DNA from: CAYVZZ01 sp964456185
Lineage (GTDB): Bacteria; Pseudomonadota; Gammaproteobacteria; Pseudomonadales; Alcanivoracaceae
Reading direction: 5' to 3'
NCBI GenBank assembly: GCA_964456185.1
Contig: CAYVZZ010000036.1
Coordinates: forward strand, 1-21,019
Length of the DNA stretch: 21,019 nt
Below are positions 7,755 to 15,275 of the stretch, one piece after another. The translations under genes were made by a program, and so were the position numbers. Below the pieces are notes generated by a model. It searched no databases. It was not told the DNA's origin and worked only from the letters and a program-made list of their open reading frames with translations. Position 1 is the stretch's first letter. Each line of letters begins with the position of its first letter.

Positions 7755-9249
7755 GATGAGCCTCGTCGGTTGTCGGACGGGAAGAGGAGGTCTTGCTTTG
7801 GGTGTCTTGGGTGTGGAAGCCGCCGCCAAGCGCGGCGATCAAGCGAATGGACATTTCCACTCGCCGCGCATTAAGGGCAATATGGTTTTGCTCGGCGCGT
7901 AACAGGTTGCGGCGCACATCCAAGGCTTCGAGGAAACTGCCCACGCCTGCCTTGTAACGCTTGCGCGAGAGCTTCCATGCGGATCGCAATGATTCAAGCA
8001 CTTGTTGCTGGTAGTGCTGCTGTGTTTTGAGAGAGCGAACCTGGCGTGCTAAACGAGTGACATCGTTAACGGCTTTGATAAGTGTCTGGTTGTAATGGGC
8101 CACTGCCAGGTCATAGGCCGCGTTTTTCTGCTTTAGGTTAGAACGCAGTTTGCCGCCTTCAAAAATGGGCAGGCTAATGGCTGGTGCCACCGTGTAAAAG
8201 CGGGTGCTGCTGGTATTAAAGAGCGCGCTTGAGCCTTCAGCGATTAACCCAGCCATGGCGCTGATGCTGATATTGGGTAAAAAGCGTGTTTTCGCGGCTT
8301 CAATTTGTTTCGAGGCGGCTTCCACGCGCCAGCGCGCCGCCACGATATCGGGGCGGTGGCCAAGCAGGTTGGCGGACAGGTTGGTTGGCAAGTCGATATG
8401 GCTAAAGGGGGTTGCGGTGGGGCGTTTAATGTCTAAGCCGCGATCAGGGCCTGCGCCGATGAGCGTTGCCAGTAGAATGCGTACTTGGGTTATGCGGAAA
8501 TTAGCCGCTGCCAGGTTTTGCTGCGCACGAGCGACCTCGGCGTTGGCGCGTTCCAGTTGCATTTGGTTGTCGATGCCGGCTCTCACCCGTTGCTTGGTTA
8601 AATCGAGCGCTTGCTGTGAGCGTTGCAGCTCTTCTTTGGCTAGATCGTGTTGTCGAAACGCATAGCCCAGATCGGCATAAGCCAGAATGACGTGTGAACG
8701 AACCAGTAGCTGAGTGGCTTGTTTTGCGATTTTGGCTGCATGTACTTTGCCCACGGCCGCTTGCCAGGCCGCTCGGTCGCCGCCCCAGATATCCGGATCC
8801 CAAACAAAATTAAGGCGCAGGATCTTCATCCAGTTGAAGTCGTCACTGAGCGGAGACGGCACGATGGATTTTGGTAGCTGTGCGCCTGACAGTGTGCCGT
8901 TTATATTGGCGGTTGGCAGGTTTTTGGCGTGCTCGATGCCAGCCAATGCAGCCGCCTGCTTAATGTGAGCGCGGGCAATGGTTAGGCGAGGATTATGCGC
9001 TAGCGCCTGTTTGATCAACCGGTTGAGCTGTGGGTTGTGTAAAAGGTGCCACCATTGTTGGTTTGGCCAAGCTGCTTGGCTTAGGTCGAATCCTTTGAGG
9101 CTGTTGGTCGCTTGTAAACTATCGGCTTTAATGATTTTTGCATCGCTTTCTAGGTTGTGTGTGCTGGCGCAAGACGCCAACAATACAGCGAGGCAAAAGG
9201 GCAATAGATATGCCGGTAAGGCGGACAGTTTATTTAGCTTATGTGGCAT
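7747..9249 (-). CDS. Outer-membrane efflux lipoprotein (TolC/OprM/NodT family)
   Basis: This is the outer-membrane channel subunit of the tripartite pump. The 500-residue protein begins with a lipoprotein signal, LLPFCLAVLLASC, with the modified cysteine at C27; the residue after it is Ala, which favours outer-membrane sorting. WPNQQWWHLLHNPQLNRLIKQAL matches the conserved W-W-F-DP-L-L-A opening of the NodT family. Two repeated long-helix domains follow, each with LGHRPDIVAARWRVEAA-like segments. The gene starts one base inside the marR stop (TGATG) and ends within the emrA start, so the three are translationally linked. Having its own channel gene means the pump need not rely on a shared TolC. 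Confidence 0.92.
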   Translation of the reverse strand: MPHKLNKLSALPAYLLPFCLAVLLASCASTHNLESDAKIIKADSLQATNSLKGFDLSQAAWPNQQWWHLLHNPQLNRLIKQALAHNPRLTIARAHIKQAAALAGIEHAKNLPTANINGTLSGAQLPKSIVPSPLSDDFNWMKILRLNFVWDPDIWGGDRAAWQAAVGKVHAAKIAKQATQLLVRSHVILAYADLGYAFRQHDLAKEELQRSQQALDLTKQRVRAGIDNQMQLERANAEVARAQQNLAAANFRITQVRILLATLIGAGPDRGLDIKRPTATPFSHIDLPTNLSANLLGHRPDIVAARWRVEAASKQIEAAKTRFLPNISISAMAGLIAEGSSALFNTSSTRFYTVAPAISLPIFEGGKLRSNLKQKNAAYDLAVAHYNQTLIKAVNDVTRLARQVRSLKTQQHYQQQVLESLRSAWKLSRKRYKAGVGSFLEALDVRRNLLRAEQNHIALNARRVEMSIRLIAALGGGFHTQDTQSKTSSSRPTTDEAHHG

Positions 9250-9677
9250 CAGTCGTTGTCCTGCAGAGTGGCAAGAATGCGGTTCAAATAGTCGTGAAGT
9301 TGGCTTTTTTCGGTGTCACCCAGATCACCCAGTGCCACATTGACGACGGCTTCGCTGTATTCGATGAGTTGTTTCGACATAGTGCGCCCCTCAGCCGTTA
9401 AGTTAATAAGTTGGGCGCGTCGGTCGGCAGGATCTGCTTGACGCTCTAAAAACCCTTTTTGTTCTAGTTGATCAAGCAGGCGAGAGGTGGCTCCCGCATC
9501 AAAGCATAATGACTTGGCTAGCTGTGACGGACTAACCGGCGCGATAACACCCAAGCGCCGCAATGTCTGCACTTGGCTTAGGCGCAGGTTGATGCCGCGT
9601 TGGCAGAGCTCTTTATTAATGGCGCGTGCCAGCTCGGTGCGCACTGCGCCAACCAATATGCCAATACTTTCGTTCAC
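9249..9677 (-). CDS. MarR-family transcriptional repressor of the efflux operon
   Basis: A winged-helix DNA-binding dimer, probably local repressor of the pump genes and released by their substrates. The helix-turn-helix region is VSPSQLAKSLCFDAGATSRLLDQLEQKGFLER and the wing is RQADPADRRAQLINLTAEG, with the family's conserved D-R-R. I chose the GTG at 9677 (142 residues, the usual family length). The frame is open up to a TTG at 9731, but that codon lies inside the promoter and upstream of the predicted transcription start. No strong Shine-Dalgarno sequence precedes the GTG, so the start is not certain. It is the first gene of the operon and overlaps the channel gene by one base. Confidence 0.9.
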   Translation of the reverse strand: MNESIGILVGAVRTELARAINKELCQRGINLRLSQVQTLRRLGVIAPVSPSQLAKSLCFDAGATSRLLDQLEQKGFLERQADPADRRAQLINLTAEGRTMSKQLIEYSEAVVNVALGDLGDTEKSQLHDYLNRILATLQDND

Positions 9678-9711
9678 AGCAAGGCGCTCATTTTTATGAA
9701 AAGGGCGCGCT

Positions 9712-9741
9712 ATAATATTTGACAAAGTCAATTGTTGTCAA
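9712..9741 (-). promoter_or_regulatory. Promoter with palindromic operator upstream of marR
   Basis: Minus strand: TTGACA (9741-9736), an 18-base spacer and TATTAT (9717-9712). A perfect 7-bp inverted repeat, TTGACAA at 9719-9725 and TTGTCAA at 9735-9741 with a 9-base spacer, fills the space between the boxes. A MarR dimer bound there would block RNA polymerase, implying autorepression of the whole efflux operon. Confidence 0.68.
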
Positions 9742-9826
9742 TGCAATTATATACCGACTTCTTATAATCATTAACACATTTTAACGTTTGGAAAGGATGG
9801 AATTGGGTGGTTTTTGATCATTATTT

Positions 9827-9855
9827 TTGTGGCAATGACAAAATTGCGCGATAAT
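9827..9855 (+). promoter_or_regulatory. Possible promoter for the ABC-NifU-like-DsrE-like operon
   Basis: TTGTGG (9827-9832), a 17-base spacer and GATAAT (9850-9855). The -10 box is good and the -35 box weak. The leader to the ATG at 9940 would be about 78 bases. Another TATAAT lies at 9763-9768 without a suitable -35 box. Either could serve; the sequence does not decide. Confidence 0.35.
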
Positions 9856-9939
9856 TACCGAGAATTTCCTACCGATGTATGCTCTCAGATTGGTCTTGTT
9901 GTATTGGTTTGGTCGGTCTCGGGGGAAAGAGAGGATGAG

Positions 9940-11001
9940 ATGAGTAATTGCTGTGATAAAAATAAAGGCGACGGGTTAACAGGCTTTATCAGTGAAGGCA
10001 TTGATCGCCGAGCGGCGCTAAAACGGCTGGCGGCGGTGGTCGGCAGTGCGGCGGCGGTATCGCTATTGCCGGGCTGCAGCACCGACGGCAAAGACGAAGT
10101 GCGCTTGGCCTTTTGTAGCCAGCTATTATGCGTGGCGCCCTATGAGGTAACCCGTGCGGCAGGTTTCTTCGCCGAAGAAGGGCTAAATGTGAAACTGGTA
10201 TACAGCCGCGGTGGCTCGGCGGCGTTGCAGGCGCTTAACTCGGGTGCGGTTGATTATGCGGCCACTTCTTTTGATGCGGCCATTAATGCCTTTTCTCATG
10301 GTGCGGTGATTGAGCGCTTTGCCAATACCGGCCAGCTGCCGTTATTTGCGTTGGCGACTGGGCCTAAAACCGTTGATACGGTGCGTGATATTTTCGATCT
10401 AAAAGGCAAACGCATTGGTGTGGCTGCATTGGGGACATCCGATCATGCGATTACCTTGGCGTTGTTGAAACACAATGGCATTAGTCCGTCGGAAGTCGAG
10501 ATTGCTACTCTGGGTCCCAATCTGTACGACGCTTTGCGTGTTGGTGAGGTTGATGCCGGTATGGTACAAGAGCCTGGTCTAACGCTGCTTCTGCAACAAG
10601 GAGGTCGTACGTTGGTTAACTTGATGGATATTGACGATGCCAACAAATATCTCGGTGGGCCTTATGCCTTTATGGGCGTGGCTGCGCGTCCACAAGAAGT
10701 AGAAAAACGCCGTGAGCAAATGGCTAAATTGGCGCGTGCCCTGAAGAAAGGCTTGCAATATACCCGTACCGCACCGATTCAAGATGTACTGGATGCCTTG
10801 CCGCCGGCTTTGGTGGCCGGTGGTGATTTCAAGGTCTTGTCGAAAGTGCTGGAGACACGACGGACTTCTCTGTACCCGACAGACGTTAGCATCGATCGCG
10901 CCGCTTGCGAACGCGTTATGCAAACGCACTTGCTGGCTGGTCTTCAGAAAGAGCCGGTCGATATGGATAAGTTACTCGATACTTCAATTGTGACCGCCTG
11001 A
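9940..11001 (+). CDS. ABC transporter substrate-binding lipoprotein with Tat signal (NMT1/THI5/SsuA-like)
   Basis: This periplasmic binding protein delivers an unknown small molecule to the importer encoded next to it. An N-terminal Tat motif DRRAALKRLA, a hydrophobic stretch and lipobox LLPGC (C46) indicate export in folded form and lipid anchoring. The n-region before the twin arginine starts MSNCCDKNK, which is unusual. The mature domain has the NMT1-like features YEVTRAAGFFAEEGLNVKLV and GGSAALQALNSGAVDYAATS, then a hinge region DLKGKRIGVAALGTSDH. Two cysteines (C59, C64, in AFCSQLLC) lie where the family's first strand enters the binding cleft, hinting at a thiol-binding or metal(loid) ligand. 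I chose the ATG at 9940 because of the GAGG just upstream; the frame is open from 9814. Length is 353 residues. Confidence 0.88.
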   Translation: MSNCCDKNKGDGLTGFISEGIDRRAALKRLAAVVGSAAAVSLLPGCSTDGKDEVRLAFCSQLLCVAPYEVTRAAGFFAEEGLNVKLVYSRGGSAALQALNSGAVDYAATSFDAAINAFSHGAVIERFANTGQLPLFALATGPKTVDTVRDIFDLKGKRIGVAALGTSDHAITLALLKHNGISPSEVEIATLGPNLYDALRVGEVDAGMVQEPGLTLLLQQGGRTLVNLMDIDDANKYLGGPYAFMGVAARPQEVEKRREQMAKLARALKKGLQYTRTAPIQDVLDALPPALVAGGDFKVLSKVLETRRTSLYPTDVSIDRAACERVMQTHLLAGLQKEPVDMDKLLDTSIVTA

Positions 11002-11750
11002 TGCTCGACATAAATCAATTATCCGTTGTTTACGATGGCGCCAGCGAACCGGTTCTCGAAGGCATTAACCTTAAAGTAGCGCAAGGCGAGTTTGTCAGCC
11101 TGGTGGGGCCGTCTGGCTGCGGTAAAAGTACCTTGCTGCGCGTCATTATGGGGTTGCAGCAGGCTAGTCAGGGTGGTGTGAAGAAAACCATTGATCAAAA
11201 AGATGTCGGTTTTCTTTTTCAGGACGATGCCTTACTGCCTTGGCGTAGTGTGGACGATAACATCTCGCTCGGCTTGCGCATCAACGGCATGGATAAAGCT
11301 GCCGCACATGAGAAAGCCGCCGAATGGCGAAAGTCGCTAGGCCTCAAGGGGCTTGGGAAGCGCTACCCCAGTGAGCTGTCTGGTGGTCAGCGCAAGCGCG
11401 TGGCCATTGCCCAAGTGTTGGCCATGAACCCTACGTTGTTATTGATGGATGAGCCGTTTTCTTCGTTGGATGCCATCGTGCGTCATTACATTACGCAAGA
11501 TTTGCTGTCGCTGGTGGAAAATCAAGGACTGACCGTGGTGATGGTTACCCATGACTTGGAAGAGGCGGCTACTGTGTCGGACCGTGTGGTGATGCTGAGT
11601 AACGGTCCCAGGGCCAATATTAAGATGCAGCTCCCCGTGGAGTTGGAACGGCCAAGAGACTTAATCGCGGTGCGTCAAGAGCCCGCATTTAATCAGGCCG
11701 TTAAGCAACTTTGGCAAGGGCTTTCCGAGGAAATTGTCCTCGAGGCTTGA
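11001..11750 (+). CDS. ABC transporter ATP-binding subunit (SsuB/TauB/NrtD-like)
   Basis: This is the cytoplasmic ATPase of the importer. Walker A is GPSGCGKST (residues 36-44), the Q-loop glutamine is Q74, the signature is LSGGQ (126-130), Walker B is LLLMDE (146-151) and the switch histidine is H184. The length of 249 residues is normal for nitrate/sulfonate/taurine-type ATPases. The ATG shares one base with the stop of the binding-protein gene (TGATG), so translation is coupled. Between this gene and the permease lie 64 bases with a 6-bp inverted repeat, CGAGGC at 11777-11782 and GCCTCG at 11793-11798, without a T run. Confidence 0.93.
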   Translation: MLDINQLSVVYDGASEPVLEGINLKVAQGEFVSLVGPSGCGKSTLLRVIMGLQQASQGGVKKTIDQKDVGFLFQDDALLPWRSVDDNISLGLRINGMDKAAAHEKAAEWRKSLGLKGLGKRYPSELSGGQRKRVAIAQVLAMNPTLLLMDEPFSSLDAIVRHYITQDLLSLVENQGLTVVMVTHDLEEAATVSDRVVMLSNGPRANIKMQLPVELERPRDLIAVRQEPAFNQAVKQLWQGLSEEIVLEA

Positions 11751-11814
11751 GCTGTTATCCCCTAGATTAATCACTCCGAGGCCAATGACAGCGCCTCGAT
11801 AGGATGCGTTTTAC

Positions 11815-12579
11815 ATGAAAAATCCTAAAGCTGGGTTATACATCCGTCGTACCATTGTCGGTGTGGCTTTTTTATTGTTGTGGCAGTTTTCCGTGGACCC
11901 ACTGGGCTGGGTTAATCCCTTCTATTTGCCTGCCCCTTCAAAAATTGGTTCGACACTGGCTGAGCTCTTCATGAGCGGCAGCATTTTTCCGCATTTAGTC
12001 GCGACACTAGAAGCCGCGTTTGGTGGGCTTCTGCTGGGTGTGGCAGTGGGCATTGTATTCGGCTTTGCCTCGGCTATGGTGCGTGTGGTGGCCGAAGTCG
12101 TGGAGCCTATTATGGTGCTGTTTAACGCCATTCCACGCGTTATTCTCGCGCCGCTGTTCATCATTTGGTTGGGCATTGGGGTGGCCTCGAAAGTGGCCCT
12201 GTCGTTTATTTTGGTGGCCGTGCTGATTTTCTTTTCAGTGTACAACGGCATTCGCAATGTCGATCAGCAACTGGTCGAACGCCTGCGTACCATGGGCGGT
12301 GGCCCAATGGTGCTTCTGCGCGAGGTGTATGTCCCTTCGGTGACCTCTTGGATTATGAGTAACCTTAAGGTGGCACTTGGTTTTGCGTTTACCGGTGCCG
12401 TGGTAGGCGAATTTGTGGCATCCTTTGAGGGGCTGGGTTATTTATTATCGTTCGCCCAAAGCACCTATAACGCTGCCCTGAGTTTTGCGCTCATCTTCAT
12501 TGTGGCGGTAGTGGTGTTGTTGCTGTTCGCGCTGGCGAGCTGGATTGAGCGTCGCCTATTGCACTGGAGATTTCGTTGA
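11815..12579 (+). CDS. ABC transporter permease subunit (SsuC/TauC-like, BPD_transp_1)
   Basis: This is the membrane channel subunit of the importer. It has about six hydrophobic segments in 254 residues (for example TIVGVAFLLLWQFSV, FGGLLLGVAVGIVFGFASAMV, LSFALIFIVAVVVLLLFALA). The cytoplasmic coupling loop has the EAA-like pattern LRTMGGGPMVLLREVYVPSV followed by a proline-rich turn. ALGFAFTGAVVGEFVASFEGLGYLL is typical of the nitrate/sulfonate/taurine permeases. AGGA lies 9 bases before the ATG. The stop codon overlaps the TTG start of the next gene. Confidence 0.92.
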   Translation: MKNPKAGLYIRRTIVGVAFLLLWQFSVDPLGWVNPFYLPAPSKIGSTLAELFMSGSIFPHLVATLEAAFGGLLLGVAVGIVFGFASAMVRVVAEVVEPIMVLFNAIPRVILAPLFIIWLGIGVASKVALSFILVAVLIFFSVYNGIRNVDQQLVERLRTMGGGPMVLLREVYVPSVTSWIMSNLKVALGFAFTGAVVGEFVASFEGLGYLLSFAQSTYNAALSFALIFIVAVVVLLLFALASWIERRLLHWRFR

Positions 12580-12962
12580 GCTGTTGCTGCTCCAACCGTT
12601 TATCGGTACATGACTGTTTTGAACGCGGGCTGGCGACATTACGCCAACCCGCTTTTGCTGTCTGCGGCGATCGTGTCACTTCTGCCAGTGGCTTCCATGC
12701 GACGTTTAGTCTTGAAGTAGACGCAGACGCTGCTTCCTATCGTTTCCAATGCACCTCTTGTACGACATTGGTTGCTTATTGTCAGGCGCTAGTTGAGCTG
12801 GGGGCTTGCCGTTCTTCTATACAGGCTATGCGACAACTGGACAGCAACGAGCTGATTACCCAACTGCCCGGTGTGCCGCCTGCAAAACAAGACCGTGCCA
12901 TTTTGGCTATAGCGGCACTAAGGTCGGCTATCTTGGCTTATGAATCCACTCATTCACGATAA
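12576..12962 (+). CDS. NifU/IscU-like small protein lacking the third cluster cysteine, Cys-rich
   Basis: The 128-residue product resembles the IscU/NifU N-terminal iron-sulfur scaffold fold. VCGDRV aligns with IscU ACGDVM (C30 = Cys37, D32 = Asp39), RFQCTSC with RFKTYGC (C62 = Cys63), and LPGVPPAKQDRAILAIAALRSAI with the PPVKIHCSILAEDAIKAAI block. In the last block IscU His105-Cys106 are replaced by Asp-Arg, so only two of three cluster ligands remain. Extra cysteines are C3-C4-C5 at the N terminus and C14, C59, C69 and C78. The TTG start is supported by GGAGA five bases upstream and overlaps the permease stop (TTGA). This favours a trafficking or sulfur/metal-binding role tied to the transporter over general cluster assembly. 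Function unknown. Confidence 0.75.
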   Translation: MSCCCSNRLSVHDCFERGLATLRQPAFAVCGDRVTSASGFHATFSLEVDADAASYRFQCTSCTTLVAYCQALVELGACRSSIQAMRQLDSNELITQLPGVPPAKQDRAILAIAALRSAILAYESTHSR

Positions 12963-12977
12963 AAAAGGAACCGCATA

Positions 12978-13316
12978 ATGAAAGTTGCTTACGTATTTTC
13001 CTCGCAACGCCACACCATTTCCTACATTTTAGGGCGCATGATCCTGCCGCAATTGGAGGAGGATCGTCACGGCGTTGAAGTAGTGGGGATGTTTTTCTTT
13101 GAAGACAACAACTATGCCCTCACCAAAGGTAACCCGATTAATGAGCGTCTAAAGAAGGTGGCCGATGAAAAGGGCATTCTGCTCATGGGCTGCGACAAAT
13201 GCTGTTACGAGCGTGAATTGGTCGACCAACTGATGGATGGCGTACAAATCGGGTGCTTCCCCGACCTGTACGGTGCGTTGGCCGGCAATATGCCCGACCA
13301 CATCATTACGCTTTAA
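12978..13316 (+). CDS. DsrE-like small cysteine-rich protein
   Basis: The 112-residue cytoplasmic protein has the DsrE/DsrF-like Rossmann-type layout. It opens MKVAYVFSSQRHT, has a central VEVVGMFFFEDNNYAL and an ERLKKVADEKGILLMGC strand, and ends IGCFPDLYGALAGN. Cysteines C72, C75 and C76 (GCDKCC) and C93 (IGCFPDLY) are in the positions expected of sulfur-carrier cysteines. AAGGA lies upstream of the ATG, 15 bases after the NifU-like stop. From memory, it resembles DsrE-related proteins found beside ABC importers in a proposed organometal-handling (Sao) system (SaoD). I could not check this, so no symbol is given. It is the last gene of the operon. Confidence 0.78.
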   Translation: MKVAYVFSSQRHTISYILGRMILPQLEEDRHGVEVVGMFFFEDNNYALTKGNPINERLKKVADEKGILLMGCDKCCYERELVDQLMDGVQIGCFPDLYGALAGNMPDHIITL

Positions 13317-13337
13317 AGCGTCTATTGGTGAATTGAC

Positions 13338-13370
13338 CCCGACAAGTTGGACGAACTTGTCGGGTTTTTT
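13338..13370 (+). terminator. Rho-independent terminator after the ABC operon
   Basis: A perfect 11-bp stem (CCCGACAAGTT at 13338-13348, AACTTGTCGGG at 13354-13364) with a 5-base loop, followed by six T. It ends the plus-strand operon. The T run touches the stop codon of the convergent protease gene. The minus strand has no T run after the stem, so termination is mainly of the plus transcript. Confidence 0.93.
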
Positions 13371-15213
13371 AAATGGCGTTTCGACGCGGTCTTTTCAATC
13401 GGAAAAGGCCGATCAGAAATAGCACTGACAAACAGAACGGGCTAATGCCACCTGCAGATGCTTCGTGCTCCGACGCATATTGGATGCTCTCCTGAGTGGC
13501 GGTGCTGGACGTATTGTAATCTGGTGTCAGTTGGTTGCTTGCTGTATTGCTGCTGGTTTTTTCCAGAAGGAAGTGACCAGCCAAGAAGGCAACGTTAAGT
13601 GGTATCTCACCGCCCCTCTCGCCGTCATCAATCACAAAACTAAAGCGAGAGGGTTGCAGCGTTAGAGAAGTCGGTGCGATAGCGTAAAGTGCCCCATTGC
13701 TTATGGCGATGCGGCGGTGTTGGCCGCTGCTTATGCCGCTTACACTGCATGTTTGAGTAGAGCAGGGGTAGCCACCAAAGCGTAATGAACTTGGTGCATG
13801 CGCTTTTATTTGGACCAATTCAACATTGCGGCTCGACTGGTTGGCTAAGTGAAGCAGCCCGTCGCTAGACCCTTGGTATACATTAGCCCGTGCTATAGAA
13901 AGCTGAGCAACAAAGGGGCTGCTTTGACCAAACCGTAGTGTTTGCAGCGCGTTACCGGTTTGTGTGAGGTTTATCTCCGCCGCTAGTGGTGTGACGCGAA
14001 CATCCATTAGCTGATTGGTGGGATCATTTGGCGTGTTTCCGAGATATGGCGTCACGGTAAGGTTAAATGTGGTGCTTTCCCCGGGAGCAATGACCCGCTT
14101 GCTATGACATTGCAGGCGGGTGCGCTCGGCGTTTGTGGTACAGGTTACCCCGGTTGACATACCCGCTGTGGCCGGAGCTGCGCTGTGTAGCACAAAGCCC
14201 ACCTGATGGGCGACGGTGCTGGACTGGTTCGTTATCGTAATTTGCAGTGGGGCAGGCTGATGTAGGTCAAAAAAATGCCCCGGGAGGGCGTTAACCTGCA
14301 ACTGTGCAGTGAGCTGCACCGCCCCCTTTGTGGAATGGACATTGATGACGTGGGTAATCCAATGGCGGTAGTAAGCCACATTGGTAAATAAAGCACCCAT
14401 ACCGTCACTACCACAAGAGGCACTGCCAGCGCTTACTATCCCGACAAGATAACGCGTGCCCCCCATTTGCAGCATCACCGGTCCACCAGAGTCGCCTTGA
14501 CAAGTGCTTTGGTAATTCGCGGGGGCGGCGGGATTAAAATCTTTACCGCAGATAAACCATTGCGTCTTGGTGGTGATGCCTTGGAAATGGCAATTTTCTA
14601 CCAAGGGAACAATGTTAAGGTCGATAACTTGCAACTGCTCTGGTATGGACGAGAGGCTTTCCGCCTGTGTTTCGCCCCATCCAATAACGCGTAGCGCCTG
14701 ATTGTTCGCGCTGCGTGTTAGGTCTTGTAGTCGTTGAATCTGGGATTGAGTAGGTAGGTCAAGTGTGTCGCCTTGATAGGGGGTGGCGAGTTGCAACAAC
14801 GCGATATCGTTTCGGTGTCCCGAGAAAGGCGCTTGGGAAACATCAGTCAATTCCGGCAAAAACACGTTTTGCACCGGAATTGCATTGGCATTGATCGGTG
14901 AAGGGGGTTCTTGCTCTGACGTTGGCGCAGGGGTCAGTTGCATTTGAGAAACGGGTTGCAGGGTGTTTGTGCCATCCTGATTGAGCACGCAATGTGCCGC
15001 TGTCAGTGCCCAATGGGGGGCAATAAACGCGGCACCACAGGAAACGAAATCAATGCGATCGTTTGTGATATTGGTAATGCGAGTAAACGAGGCAAAAGCA
15101 GGGTAGTAGTGATTACGGACGGTGCTGCCATTAACCAGCTGGGGGATGGCTTGTACAGCAAATGCCTGTGCGCAGGTTAATATCAGAATAACTAAAGCAA
15201 AGGTTCTCAGCAT
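13369..15213 (-). CDS. Secreted chymotrypsin-fold serine protease with GlyGly-CTERM tail
   Basis: A 614-residue exported protease. The signal peptide is MLRTFALVILILTCAQAFAVQA. The propeptide is very short and the mature start is probably near LVNGST. The catalytic triad is H74 (LTAAHC), D136 (NDIALLQL) and S242 (CQGDSGGPV). The residue six before S242, which sets P1 preference, is Ser236, as in chymotrypsin, not the Asp of trypsin. About 300 residues of beta-rich, Ig-like sequence follow. The C terminus has ASAGGISP, a hydrophobic helix and the basic tail RLKRPRR. This is a GlyGly-CTERM signal that in other bacteria is cut by rhombosortase after type II secretion. I chose the ATG at 15213 over 15285 because it starts a clean signal peptide. 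Confidence 0.9.
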   Translation of the reverse strand: MLRTFALVILILTCAQAFAVQAIPQLVNGSTVRNHYYPAFASFTRITNITNDRIDFVSCGAAFIAPHWALTAAHCVLNQDGTNTLQPVSQMQLTPAPTSEQEPPSPINANAIPVQNVFLPELTDVSQAPFSGHRNDIALLQLATPYQGDTLDLPTQSQIQRLQDLTRSANNQALRVIGWGETQAESLSSIPEQLQVIDLNIVPLVENCHFQGITTKTQWFICGKDFNPAAPANYQSTCQGDSGGPVMLQMGGTRYLVGIVSAGSASCGSDGMGALFTNVAYYRHWITHVINVHSTKGAVQLTAQLQVNALPGHFFDLHQPAPLQITITNQSSTVAHQVGFVLHSAAPATAGMSTGVTCTTNAERTRLQCHSKRVIAPGESTTFNLTVTPYLGNTPNDPTNQLMDVRVTPLAAEINLTQTGNALQTLRFGQSSPFVAQLSIARANVYQGSSDGLLHLANQSSRNVELVQIKAHAPSSLRFGGYPCSTQTCSVSGISSGQHRRIAISNGALYAIAPTSLTLQPSRFSFVIDDGERGGEIPLNVAFLAGHFLLEKTSSNTASNQLTPDYNTSSTATQESIQYASEHEASAGGISPFCLSVLFLIGLFRLKRPRRNAI

Positions 15214-15275
15214 AAATATCTCGTGGCCGGGCAAGCCGACACAACAGCTCACAAGCTGATGGAAATGAGCGCAGC

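Noticed and set aside
9678..9731. Upstream extension of marR to the TTG at 9731
   Set aside because: The codons lie within the predicted promoter and operator, and the extra 18 residues are not typical of the family.
9814..9939. Upstream extension of the binding-protein gene to 9814
   Set aside because: It would put 42 non-signal-like residues before a Tat signal, has no good ribosome binding site, and contains the likely promoter. The ATG at 9940 has GAGG before it.
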